Source: Kitasatospora sp. MAP5-34 (GTDB lineage: Bacteria; Actinomycetota; Actinomycetes; Streptomycetales; Streptomycetaceae). Taken from it: a stretch of DNA of 64,000 nt. The notes under the pieces are model-generated. The model worked only from the letters and a program-made list of their open reading frames with translations. It had not been told where the DNA came from and did no database searches. Below, piece by piece: positions 1 to 7,888 of this stretch. The stretch lies in the NCBI RefSeq assembly GCF_029894335.1, contig NZ_JARXZC010000041.1, forward strand, positions 1 through 64,000, in the 5' to 3' direction. The stretch's first letter is position 1, and each line of letters opens with the position of its first letter. The position numbers and the translations under genes were made by a program.

Positions 1-1908
1 GGAGAAGGCGCAGGCGGTCAGGAGTTCGCGGTGGCCGGTGAGGGTGGCTTGTTGTCGGCCTGTCGTGGTGTCCCACAGGCGTGCTGTCAGGTCGTAGCCC
101 GCGGTGGCCAGGAGGGTTCCGTCCGGGGAGAAGACGCAGTCGGATACGGTGCCGCGGTGGCCGAGGAGTTCGTGGAGTTGGGCGCCGGTGGTGGCGTCCC
201 AGATTCTGACCGTTGCGTCGCCGCTGGCGGTGGCCAGATGACTTCCGTCCGGGGAGAAGGCGCAGGCACGGACTCCGCTCGTGTGACCACGGAGGGTGCG
301 GACGACCTGATCACTGGGCTGGTCCGGCATCGACCAGGCGGGAGTGAGGTGGGGCGAAGGCAGATGGCGCCGATAGTCGGCGGTTACAGGTTCAAGCGAC
401 GGGATCGCGCTCAGGTAGCTATAGAGCGAGGCGTCCAAGGACGTTGGCGGGTCCGTGGGAGCGAGCACCTGGGCGATCGCCCCCACGGCGCGCCGCATGT
501 TTCGGGCAGCGTCGGTCGACGGCATGGCCAGGTCGGCTTCGAACGCGGCGCAGGAACCGAGGTTCACGATCTTCGATCGCGCCCACCTGAGATCGCTCAG
601 GAGGACGTCTCGCTCCTGGAGACGGCCGGCATGGGTGAGGTGGTGGGGGAGGTGATGCCACAGGTACGTCGGTTCGGGCGGCATCAGCCACCAGTCGGCG
701 GCTGATGCGTCGGGCAGATAGCGTTCTGCTGCTCGCACCAGGTGCTGGTGCTTCGTCAGTAGCTCGTCATCCGTGAGCGTGTGTCGCAGGTATGCGGAGA
801 GGACGTCATGGAGGCGGACGCCGGGGACGCCGTGCTCCCAAGCGGGCAGTACGAGTCGCAACCGCGCCAGCCGGGAGCGCAGTCGTTCGGCCTGCGTCTC
901 CGACAGTCCACCGGCCGTGCCCCACAGAGCGGCCAGCAGGTCGGCCGGCATGAAGGTGTCCTCGGGGAGGATCGTGAGGTCGAGGTAGCGCTCTCGCTGG
1001 TCTGCCGACAGGAGTGACAGACTCGCGTTAACGGTGGCCGTGACGGCGGATTGGCGGTCGTGGGTGGGATCGAGGTCGAGTACGGCCGGTCCGCCGCGGG
1101 CCAGTTGGCCGAGGACCCAGCTCGCGGCCTGGGTCGCATCCGCTCCTGCGCGGATCTGCTCGGCGAGCGCGGCGTTGACCAGTCCGATCAGCAGGGGCCA
1201 GCGCCCTGTGCGGGCGACGAGCTTGTGGGCCAGGCCAGGGGGAACGCCGGCGACGCCCTGGGTCAGCGCTGCCATGGCCTGGCCGGCAGTCATCACGTCC
1301 ACCACTACAGTCGTGCTCCCGCGAGGTGCGACACCCGCATTGCGAGTCGTGACCAATCTTCGACAGAGCCGACCTCCGATGGTGAACGGATTCAGCTGTT
1401 CCGATCTCCATACATCGTCAACTATCAGGAGGGTAGGCCCGCGTTGGTCGAGGGCCTTGCCGAGTCGGCCACCAGCCAGCTCGGGGTCTGCCGTGTACCC
1501 ATCATCCCCGGAGAGCATCGAGCACAAACCACCGACGAATTCCGCAAGTCGCGGTCCGCTGGCGTCTTCGCCGACTGTGAGCCACAGTAGGCCCCCGGTG
1601 AACTGCTCCCGCACTCTCGGGTCGTGGCAGAGTTGAGCGGCCAGGGTGGTCTTGCCGAAACCGCCGGCGCCTTCGATGACGGTGATTGAGGGCGCGGCTG
1701 TCGGATCCTCGCGCAGGACTCCATCGAGTGCGGGCGCGTAGAGGTCGGGCCGGTGGATGAGTGCGGGGGTCACAAGGGGTGCCATCCACGGCCGCCCGGT
1801 CATGGACCGCCGGGCGAAGTAGTTGATCTGAATCCCGTGGTCGCCGATCTGGATGCCTTGTCCCGCACGCGCGTCCACCGGTGATGCAGGTGACTCATCC
1901 ATGACCAT
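1..1908 (-). CDS. NLR-type NB-ARC/WD40 ATPase with N-terminal RHIM-like motif (3' end outside window)
   Basis: The gene reads leftwards off the window edge; 636 codons are visible. The ATG at 1908 follows a GAGG six bases upstream; an in-frame ATG at 1902 is the alternative. Residues 18-31 read GIQIGDHGIQINYF, an IQxG-type RHIM/amyloid-like core. The P-loop GAGGFGKTT is at residues 80-88, a Walker B-like LLIVDDVW comes near residue 155, and a sensor-like RRLVTTRN follows. The central part resembles an NB-ARC plus winged-helix region. From about residue 560 there are WD40 repeats (GHTSGVRACAFSPDGSHLA, then GHRGTVSDCVFSPDGTLLA). STAND ATPases of this build oligomerise on ligand binding to the repeats and signal through the N-terminal motif. 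A matching motif ends the small protein at 3197-3613. The domain call is strong; the signalling role is inferred. Confidence 0.85.
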   Translation of the reverse strand, partial: MVMDESPASPVDARAGQGIQIGDHGIQINYFARRSMTGRPWMAPLVTPALIHRPDLYAPALDGVLREDPTAAPSITVIEGAGGFGKTTLAAQLCHDPRVREQFTGGLLWLTVGEDASGPRLAEFVGGLCSMLSGDDGYTADPELAGGRLGKALDQRGPTLLIVDDVWRSEQLNPFTIGGRLCRRLVTTRNAGVAPRGSTTVVVDVMTAGQAMAALTQGVAGVPPGLAHKLVARTGRWPLLIGLVNAALAEQIRAGADATQAASWVLGQLARGGPAVLDLDPTHDRQSAVTATVNASLSLLSADQRERYLDLTILPEDTFMPADLLAALWGTAGGLSETQAERLRSRLARLRLVLPAWEHGVPGVRLHDVLSAYLRHTLTDDELLTKHQHLVRAAERYLPDASAADWWLMPPEPTYLWHHLPHHLTHAGRLQERDVLLSDLRWARSKIVNLGSCAAFEADLAMPSTDAARNMRRAVGAIAQVLAPTDPPTSLDASLYSYLSAIPSLEPVTADYRRHLPSPHLTPAWSMPDQPSDQVVRTLRGHTSGVRACAFSPDGSHLATASGDATVRIWDATTGAQLHELLGHRGTVSDCVFSPDGTLLATAGYDLTARLWDTTTGRQQATLTGHRELLTACAFS

Positions 1909-1986
1909 GTGGTGCCTCTACCCGGGACCTGCGTTGACTAGTCATTAGGGCGTTCGAGTCCATGGGGAGGTGGGCCTGCCCGGAAC

Positions 1987-2634
1987 TCAACGGATGGAAC
2001 GTTCGTCGCAGCCCTGCAGGAGTTCCAGCAGCTCCGGCGGCTGGCGAATGACGTGATCCGGCGCAGCGGAGAGCACGGCCTGCTCGTCCGTTCCCGCCCA
2101 TAGAGCGGCAATCGACGTCACGCCGGCCGCGCGCGCACTGAGGATGTCGGTGGGTGCGTCTCCGACCATGACCGCCTCCGTTGCCTCCACTCCCACAAGG
2201 GCGAGGGCGCTCAACACGATGTCCGGAGCGGGTTTGGGCCGTCTCACCTCATCGGAGCCGACGACCCCGTCGAGCAGCGGGAGCAGCCCCACGGTGCCCA
2301 AGAGCGACCGAGCCCTGCCGCCGCTCTTCCCGGTCGCGACCGCGCTACACAGGCCGCGGGCCCGCAGGCCGACGAGCAGGTCGACGACGCCGTCGTACAC
2401 GGTCACCCGGGATGCGAGGCGCTCGCTCTCGCGGACGAACGGGGCCTGCATCGTCAGAGGAAGTCCCATCAGCCGCATGATGTCTGGGAAGAACCTGCCT
2501 TGGTGCTTGACGTACTCAGTAAATGGGGGCGGTCCGTCCCCCACCGCCTCGGCATACGCAACCGCGAACGCCTCGCGCATCACGGCGAAGCTGTCCACCA
2601 GTACACCGTCGAGATCGAACACCACAGCACGCAT
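1987..2634 (-). CDS. HAD-superfamily hydrolase (phosphoglycolate-phosphatase-like)
   Basis: This is a 215-residue HAD subfamily IA phosphatase, the usual length for the family. Motif I is FDLDGVLVDS with nucleophile Asp7 and acid/base Asp9. Motif II is the Thr in AVATGKS, motif III is the Lys in RRPKPAPD, and motif IV is MVGDAPTD with the metal-binding aspartates. A cap domain fits between motifs I and II. The substrate cannot be read from sequence; small phosphorylated metabolites are typical. It lies 78 bases upstream of the NLR gene on the same strand and could share its transcript, so a link to that system is possible but unproven. Confidence 0.85.
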   Translation of the reverse strand: MRAVVFDLDGVLVDSFAVMREAFAVAYAEAVGDGPPPFTEYVKHQGRFFPDIMRLMGLPLTMQAPFVRESERLASRVTVYDGVVDLLVGLRARGLCSAVATGKSGGRARSLLGTVGLLPLLDGVVGSDEVRRPKPAPDIVLSALALVGVEATEAVMVGDAPTDILSARAAGVTSIAALWAGTDEQAVLSAAPDHVIRQPPELLELLQGCDERSIR

Positions 2635-3196
2635 GGTCCCCCCTTGGCGCAGTCGGTCGTCATGGCTACCGGATCGTGTAGGTGGGCGGCGCGGCGCTCG
2701 GTGGTGGACCAGCCGCTTTCGCCGAGCCTCGGGCTCCAGCGGTCACACCCGGCACGGCGGTGCCGAGTGCCCCTCGCAGCAGGCGCCCAGGAGTCACGGC
2801 CGCAGTGGCGGGGGCATTCGTGTTGGCAGGCAGGGCGAGGGTGTTCACAGCTCTGGGAGGAGATCTTGCTGAGGAGGCGAGGGGAGCGCGACCGGGCAGG
2901 CCCGTGCGGACGCGTGACAGCATGGCCACAGCATGAGACCGTCGGACGAGCTCGCGAAAGATGAACTCCCGCGCTGGTATGAAGATGTGACATGGTGTCG
3001 GAAAATAGAAACCGGCATTCCGGGTGACACGCGGAGGCCCCCGGGCATCCAAGGTGGCGGAGACGGCGCCGGGTGGACTCACGACCAGGGGAAGCCGCGA
3101 TCAATGCGGTCGGAGTCCGGCGGACATAGTCTCTCGGAGAGCCATGATGGTCTAGCATCTTGCTTTCGCAGGCGTGGAGTTCAAGACGGGGAGGGG
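2635..3196. other. 562-base gap without a convincing gene
   Basis: Several open frames cross this stretch but none shows a family signature, a good ribosome site and normal codon bias together. The best, on the minus strand ending at 2666, encodes an Ala/Pro/Thr-rich string with mixed third-position bases and is not called. A TAGCAT at about 3152-3157 could be a -10 element for the small gene that follows. The lower coding density fits the accessory nature of the flank. Confidence 0.5.
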
Positions 3197-3613
3197 ATGC
3201 TGGTGACCGGAGTCGAGGTGATCCTTGCAGCGTTGACGGCTGGCGCCGGTGCGGGTGTCACGACCACGGCGAACACTGCCGTTGTGGATGCCTACCAGGG
3301 CCTGAAGGAGTTGCTGGCCCGCAGGATGGGGCATGGTTCCGCCACCCCGGCAGTGGCGGGTGACCTGGTCCCGGACGTCGACACCGTTCCAGGGATCCAC
3401 CAGGCCGAAGCCGACGCGTGGCGGACCCGCATGGCCACCGAGCTGTCGCTCTCGGGCGCGGCGGGGGACACGGAGATCCTGACCGCCGCCCGCCACCTGC
3501 TTGCGTTGCTCGAGTCCCAAGGAGCTCTGCCCGTTGCGTACCAGGTGGACGCGCGCGAGGCCAAGGGTGTCCAGGTCGGCGATCGAAACATCCAGAACAA
3601 TACGTTCTCCTGA
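3197..3613 (+). CDS. Small helical protein with C-terminal RHIM-like motif, candidate Bell-type effector
   Basis: This 138-residue protein opens with a hydrophobic Gly/Ala-rich helix (residues 3-20), followed by a region predicted helical by eye, and ends with GVQVGDRNIQNNTFS. The last 14 residues match the motif at the N-terminus of the NLR at 1-1908: both have the G-x-Q-x-G-D core and share I-Q, N and F. VQVG and IQIG are the cores of the RIPK3 and RIPK1 RHIMs. From memory, this layout (short helical domain then C-terminal amyloid motif, near a matching NLR) is that of bacterial Bell-domain/BASS proteins. The start is ATG 3197, with GGGAG only three bases away; GTG 3203, six bases after GAGGGG, is equally good. 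It is transcribed opposite to the NLR. Function is inferred from architecture. Confidence 0.7.
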   Translation: MLVTGVEVILAALTAGAGAGVTTTANTAVVDAYQGLKELLARRMGHGSATPAVAGDLVPDVDTVPGIHQAEADAWRTRMATELSLSGAAGDTEILTAARHLLALLESQGALPVAYQVDAREAKGVQVGDRNIQNNTFS

Positions 3614-3699
3614 CCTCGTGTTCTCACGAGCAGTGCTGTCCGAGCCGTGATCTCCCGGCCTCGGCCTGGACGTCGGTCGTCGACCCACACGGCGAGGAC

Positions 3700-4335
3700 C
3701 GAAAGATGGAGAGCCACTGGGCCCACGACGAGGCGTACTACCGCTGCCGCTTCCCCGAGCAGTACGCCCTCGCCAACCGCATCGAGCATCCTCGCAACGT
3801 GTACTTGCGCGAGAAGGACATCCTCGGCCCGCTCGACCACTGGCTCGCCAAGATCTTCGCCCCGCACCGGATCGACGACACCATCGACTTCCTGACCACC
3901 GTCGGCGGCCTCACCCCGACCGCCGAACACACGCTCAGCACCGAACACGCCAAGAAGACGATCAAGGAATGTGACACGAAACTCACCACTCACCGTGCCG
4001 CCCTCGAAGCAGGCGCCGACCCGGTACTGGTCGCCGGCTGGATCGCCGAAACCCAGGCAACCCGCGCCCGAGCCGAGGCCGAACTCCGCACCGCGCGATC
4101 CGCACGTCGTGCCCAGCCCACTCGCGACGACATCGCTTCACTCGTCCGAGCCAACAGCGACCTCGTCACCGTCCTCACCCGCACCGAGTCGGTGGAACGC
4201 GCTGACCTCTACCAGAAGTTGGGTTTGGTGCTCACGTACGACTCCGGAAAACAAAAAGTGCTGGTTGAGATGAATCTCAACCAGCACTTTCCTGATCCCC
4301 GTGGGGTATCAGTCGGTGTCCGAGGGGGGACTTGA
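3700..4335 (+). pseudogene. Truncated large serine recombinase, C-terminal remnant
   Basis: The frame encodes about 210 residues typical of the C-terminal half of large serine integrases: a zinc-ribbon tail (HWAHDEAYYRCRFPEQYALA), the segment HPRNVYLREKDIL..LDHWLA, and a Lys/Glu-rich coiled-coil-forming stretch. Homology begins at about 3700, just after the point where the first zinc-ribbon Cys pair should be; the catalytic Ser domain and DNA-binding start are absent. No start codon with a ribosome site fits. The frame runs through the tRNA-Leu terminator hairpin and stops inside the tRNA gene on the other strand. It is best read as the relic of an integrase that inserted an element next to tRNA-Leu. 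Confidence 0.75.
4255..4290 (-). terminator. Intrinsic terminator of tRNA-Leu
   Basis: Two 16-base arms (4255-4270 and 4275-4290) are perfectly complementary around a TGAA loop. Read on the minus strand the hairpin begins 27 bases after the tRNA 3' end and is followed by a T-rich tract (TTTTTGTTTT). This is a textbook rho-independent terminator for the tRNA. Confidence 0.9.
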
Positions 4336-4401
4336 ACCCCCACGCCCGATAAAGGGCACTAGCACCTCAAGCTAGCGCGTCTGCCATTCCGCCACCCGGA
4401 C
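4317..4401 (-). tRNA. tRNA-Leu (anticodon GAG)
   Basis: This 85-base gene folds as a class II tRNA. The acceptor stem pairs GTCCGGG with CTCGGAC, leaving discriminator A. The anticodon stem CTAGC/GCTAG holds loop TTGAGGT with anticodon GAG, which reads CUC. There is a long variable arm (GCCC...GGGC), and the T-arm is GGGGG TTCAAGT CCCCC. CCA is not encoded. The 3' half is overlapped by the end of the recombinase remnant, in keeping with tRNA genes serving as integration sites. Confidence 0.95.
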
Positions 4402-4986
4402 AGGGTGTGTGCCTTGGGCTTTTCTTGCTGTTTCCCTTGGCGACAGAGAGAACACTACCAGGCCCTGGGAGTGCTTCTCACCTGCGTTTCTTCCGCCCAG
4501 GGGTGGTTCGGCGAGGAGGCTTTGGGGCGCATGGGTATAAATATGCGCAAGTAGGACATTTGGCGAGTGTGCGCAGCACCGGGAGTCGCCGGAGGCGGTT
4601 ACGGCCTGGGGGTCGAGCCGGGGTGGTCGGAGCGCAGGGGGCCGCTGCGGGGGAGGTCGCGGCGGAGGCTCTGGTTGGGAGGGGTTGGGTTGGCGGAGTC
4701 CCTGGTGCGGTGAATGTTTCGGCTGATCGGTGGGCGGAAAAAGCACAGGATCGGCAGGGAATCGACCACTGTCGGACAGAAACAGGTCGCCTGGCGCCAA
4801 GTTGCAGTCGCTCCCACGAAGGCCCCTGGCGCTCTCCTAGCCTCGGAGGACCGAGGGAGCCTTGAGCGGAACGCCCGATTCCCGACAGACCGCCCGCCGG
4901 TCGGGCCGCGTGCCGGGCCGTCTGGCAGGCCGCGTGCCGGGGCCGCCGGGGTGCCTCCCGTCACCAGCGCGAAGGGGCGGCTTGAC
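4402..4986. other. 585-base gap upstream of the ATPase gene
   Basis: No supported gene is visible. An AT-rich patch TATAAATATG at 4536-4545 stands out in otherwise GC-rich DNA and might belong to a promoter, for the tRNA on the minus strand or for the gene at 4987. Open frames here, including the upstream extension of the next gene from 4714, are Arg/Gly/Pro-rich and lack family similarity. Confidence 0.4.
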
Positions 4987-5571
4987 GTGGAACAGATGAG
5001 CGGGGCGGCCGGGCCGGCCACCAGACGGCTCGGTACGGAGCCCGTCGAGGGGGTGTGGCGGTTCTCGGCGGTGGCGCAGGAGGCTTCGGTGCCGCAGACC
5101 CGCCACGCGGTGCGCGACCGGCTGCTGGCTCAGGGCATGGCGGAGCAGCGCTACCAGGAGTTGATCGACGACCTGTTGCTGATCGTCTCCGAGCTGGTCA
5201 GCAATGCCGTGACCCACGCCGCCGTGCTGTCGCCGTACCTCACCACGGAGCTGGCGATCGGCGGTGGTTGGGTGCGGGTCTCGGTCGAGGACGGGCACCC
5301 GTACCGCCCCCGTGCGCTGGAGAGCGACCTCGGGCAGTTGGGCGGCCGGGGGCTGTTGCTGGTCAAGAGCGTCACCCTGCAGGCCGGGGGCGTCTGCGAT
5401 GTCGAGCGCACCGGGGAGGGCGGCAAGGTGGTCTGGGCCTCGCTCCCCCTCCCCGCACAGCGCGAGGCCGACCCGGAGGCCGATCTCGACGACTGTACGG
5501 ACACTGTGGCCGGGGACAGAGCGGCCAGGGGAAAGGACAAGGAGAGCGGCGGCGGCGCCTGGCCGCTCTGA
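4987..5571 (+). CDS. ATP-binding protein, RsbW-like HATPase_c (anti-sigma-type)
   Basis: The protein is about 194 residues from GTG 4987, which has AAGGGG nine bases upstream; ATG 4996 is the alternative. It carries the GHKL fold of anti-sigma-factor kinases: an N-box LLIVSELVSNAVTHA and a G-box LGGRGLLLVKSV, with DGHPYRP in between. The C-terminal tail is charged and low-complexity. Actinobacteria encode many such stand-alone ATPases, often regulators of sigma factors or partners of DUF397/XRE proteins. No sigma or anti-anti-sigma gene is adjacent, so its partner is unknown. Confidence 0.8.
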   Translation: MEQMSGAAGPATRRLGTEPVEGVWRFSAVAQEASVPQTRHAVRDRLLAQGMAEQRYQELIDDLLLIVSELVSNAVTHAAVLSPYLTTELAIGGGWVRVSVEDGHPYRPRALESDLGQLGGRGLLLVKSVTLQAGGVCDVERTGEGGKVVWASLPLPAQREADPEADLDDCTDTVAGDRAARGKDKESGGGAWPL

Positions 5572-5636
5572 TCCCGGCGAAAGGCGGAAGCCGGAAGCTG
5601 GAACAGGGACCGGAGCAGGGACCGGGACCGGGGTGC

Positions 5637-6302
5637 CTACCAGTCCCGTCCGGCGATCTCGCGGATTCCGGGGAGCGCGGCCTCGAAGACCGTCCGGAAC
5701 CAGACCGAGAACGGGCGCTCGGCCTCCAGGGCCCTCAGCTCGTCGGCCGTGACGAACAGAGTGTCGTCGACCTCCGAGGGGTCCGGGTCCAGCGGTGCGG
5801 TGACCAGGCCGACGAACAGGTGGTTCCACTCCCGCTCGATCAGCCCCGAGGCTTCGTCCGGGAGGTCGTACCGGACCGTACCGGCCTCGCACAGCAGGGC
5901 GGGTGCGGCGCCGAGCTCCTCGGTGGTGCGGCGGGCGGCGGCGACGAACGGGGCTTCGCCGGGGTACGGGTGGCCGCAGCAGGTGTTCGACCAGACACCG
6001 GGGGAGTGGTACTTGCCGAGCGCGCGGCGCTGGAGCAGCAGCCGGCCCTGACGGTCGAAGAGGAAGACCGAGAAGGCCCGGTGCAGCCGGCCCGGCTGCT
6101 GGTGGGCCGACAGCTTCTCGGCGGTGCCGATGGTCACGCCTTCGTCGTCGACGAGTTCGAGGAGGATCTCGAGCTCCGCTCCGCTTCCCGCATCGACCCC
6201 CGAACCGACCCCCGCATCGACCCCCGCATCGACCCCCGATCCGACCCCCGCTCCGACCTGCGTCGCGGACTGGGTCTGGCTGGTCGATCGACTCTCGGGC
6301 AT
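5637..6302 (-). CDS. idi: Isopentenyl-diphosphate delta-isomerase, type 1
   Basis: This Nudix-fold enzyme interconverts IPP and DMAPP and supplies the allylic primer for the isoprenoid genes to its right. Visible signatures are FSVFLFDRQGRLLLQRRA, the active-site Cys in WSNTCCGHP, the acidic pair in TTEELGA and the late REWNHLF glutamate. Start ATG 6302 (MPESRST) is chosen over the longer frame to 6365. Residues ~15-42 are a Gly/Val/Asp/Ala repeat encoded by repeats of a GACCCCCG unit, which is absent from typical IDI proteins. The catalytic part (about 180 residues) has normal length. It lies opposite to and upstream of the hopanoid block, a common Streptomyces arrangement. Confidence 0.92.
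   Translation of the reverse strand: MPESRSTSQTQSATQVGAGVGSGVDAGVDAGVGSGVDAGSGAELEILLELVDDEGVTIGTAEKLSAHQQPGRLHRAFSVFLFDRQGRLLLQRRALGKYHSPGVWSNTCCGHPYPGEAPFVAAARRTTEELGAAPALLCEAGTVRYDLPDEASGLIEREWNHLFVGLVTAPLDPDPSEVDDTLFVTADELRALEAERPFSVWFRTVFEAALPGIREIAGRDW
6190..6252 (-). repeat. GACCCCCG-type short tandem repeat inside idi
   Basis: Five to six imperfect copies of a 9-15-base unit built on cGACCCCCGc/a encode a Gly-Val-Asp/Ser-Ala-Gly run near the N-terminus of the isomerase. Such repeats are prone to length change between strains. Confidence 0.6.
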
Positions 6303-6558
6303 GTGGCCTCTTTCGGCACGAGGACCGGTGCCGCAACCCGGGCATCCGGGCCCGGACCCGCCCACCCGGTCCGGCGGTCGGCTTCACGTCGCCGCCCGGG
6401 CTCCCGCGCTCGTCGGGAGGCACCAGGTGGCGTCGGGGGACCAGTCTGCCGTATGGCTCGCGACCCCGGGTGACGTGACGTTCACCAGGGCTTGAAAGCT
6501 CGAACGGGTCGGCAACCTGTTCGATTTATGATCGGGTTGGCCGTCTTCGGTTCAGCTG

Positions 6559-7108
6559 TTGTCGGTTCGAGCGCCGGATCGCGGTCCGGCCGCGACCGGT
6601 GGGTGGTTCGACCGCCGGACCCTGGAGGCGGTCGCTGCCGCCGTCGGCGGGCACGAGCCGCGCTCGTCCCTCGTACCGGCCCGCCAGCTCAACGGCCCGC
6701 TGGCTCACGGCTCGCCGGACCTGTCGGCGCCCGCATTCTTCCGGGCCGGTGAGTACCTGACCGGGGTGGCGCCGGCCCTGCGTCGGGACGTCGCGGCCCT
6801 CCCGGCCGCGTTCGGGCTGGTCGCTGCCGTCGCCTACCATCACTACGACACGGTGTACCGCCTTCGCGGGGGCACCGGAGCGCCGGCCCGATGGCTGGTA
6901 CGGGCGACCGGCGGGCAGGTGGGCCGGGCTCTGCTCGGCACCCTCGTCGTGGCGCTCGCGTACAACGGCAGCCCGTCGGACCCGTCGGGCACCAGGGTGC
7001 CGGAGCGGCTTGACGAAGGGCGTGCTGGTGGCCCTCGCAGCCGTACCGGCTCTGGTTGTGGTCGCCGAGAGCATCCAGTTTCTGGGTCCTCCCAGACGCC
7101 GCAGCTGA
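6559..7108 (+). pseudogene. Decayed DUF5941-type membrane gene
   Basis: The first frame (TTG 6559 to about 6990) contains FRAGEYLTGVAPAL, LVAAVAYHHYDTVYRLRG and RALLGTLVVALAY, as in the C-terminal DUF5941 domain of actinobacterial CDP-alcohol-phosphotransferase fusions. The expected continuation (GVLVALAAVPALVVVAESIQFL, broken here by me as GVLVALAAVPAL then VVVAESIQFL) lies in another frame from about 7013 to the stop at 7106-7108. A frameshift therefore lies at about 6960-7012. The N-terminal half of the family is missing. It sits directly upstream of the nucleotidyltransferase gene. A sequencing error could mimic the shift, but not the absent N-terminus. Confidence 0.5.
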
Positions 7109-7132
7109 ACACGACGAATCAGGAGACACCGC

Positions 7133-7888
7133 ATGATCGGCCTCGTTCTGGCAGCCGGCGCCGGCCGCCGACTGCGCCCGTACACCGACACTCTGCCCAA
7201 GGCGCTGGTGCCGGTCGACGGGGAGCGGACCGTCCTGGACCTCACCCTCGGCAACTTCGCCGAGGTCGGCCTGCGCGAGGCCGCCATCGTGGTGGGGTAC
7301 CGCAAGGAGGCGGTGTACGACCGCAAGGACGCCCTGGAGCAGAAGTACGGCGTCAAGCTCCACCTGGTCGAGAACGACAAGGCCGAGGAGTGGAACAACG
7401 CCTACTCGCTCTGGTGCGCCCGTGACCTCTTCGCCGAGGGCCTGCTGCTCGCCAATGGCGACACCGTGCACCCGGCCTCGGTGCAGCGCACCATGCTGGA
7501 CGGCAACGACCGCCGGATCAAGGAGGGCAACGCCCCCGGGATCCTGCTCGCCCTCGACACGGTGAAGAAGCTCGCCGACGAGGAGATGAAGGTCGTCGTC
7601 GACCCCGCGACCGGCATGCGGAAGATCACCAAGCTGATGGACCCGGCCGACGCGACCGGCGAGTACATTGGCGTCACGATCATCAACCCCTCGGCGGCCG
7701 CGGACCTCTCCGACGCCCTGAAGGCCACCTACGAGCGCGACCCGCAGCTGTACTACGAGGACGGCTACCAGGAGATGGTGAACCGGGGCCTGCGGATCGA
7801 CGTGCAGCCGATCGGCGAGGTCTCCTGGGTCGAGGTCGACAACCACGCGGACCTCACCAAGGCGCGGGAGATCGCGTGCCAGTACTGA
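7133..7888 (+). CDS. CTP/NTP-type nucleotidyltransferase (phosphocholine cytidylyltransferase-like)
   Basis: The 251-residue protein starts MIGLVLAAGAGRRLRPYTDTLPKALVPV, here with the G-x-G-x-R-L-x-P-x-T-x-x-x-P-K signature of nucleotide-sugar and phosphoalcohol pyrophosphorylases. LLLANGDTVHP supplies the metal-binding Asp. A later stretch (TGEYIGVTIINP, SWVEVDNHADL) is typical of LicC-like cytidylyltransferases. It would activate a phosphorylated alcohol or sugar as a CDP or NDP derivative. The next gene overlaps by 13 bases and makes a polyol phosphate by homology, followed by a CDP-alcohol phosphotransferase, so CDP-glycerol or a relative is the likely product. A good ribosome site (AGGAGA) precedes ATG 7133. 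Confidence 0.82.
   Translation: MIGLVLAAGAGRRLRPYTDTLPKALVPVDGERTVLDLTLGNFAEVGLREAAIVVGYRKEAVYDRKDALEQKYGVKLHLVENDKAEEWNNAYSLWCARDLFAEGLLLANGDTVHPASVQRTMLDGNDRRIKEGNAPGILLALDTVKKLADEEMKVVVDPATGMRKITKLMDPADATGEYIGVTIINPSAAADLSDALKATYERDPQLYYEDGYQEMVNRGLRIDVQPIGEVSWVEVDNHADLTKAREIACQY

Noticed and set aside
31..705. Plus-strand frame at the left edge
   Set aside because: It is antisense to the WD40 part of the NLR gene, whose own frame stays open to the window edge.
2666..3082. Minus-strand frame with Ala/Pro/Thr-rich C-terminus
   Set aside because: Third-position bias is mixed, no ribosome site or family signature is seen, and it overlaps other equally weak frames.
4407..4865. Plus-strand frame upstream of the ATPase gene
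   Set aside because: Composition is random-looking and it crosses no conserved motif.
6190..6252. Short repeat as an intergenic array
   Set aside because: It is in frame inside idi and encodes protein.
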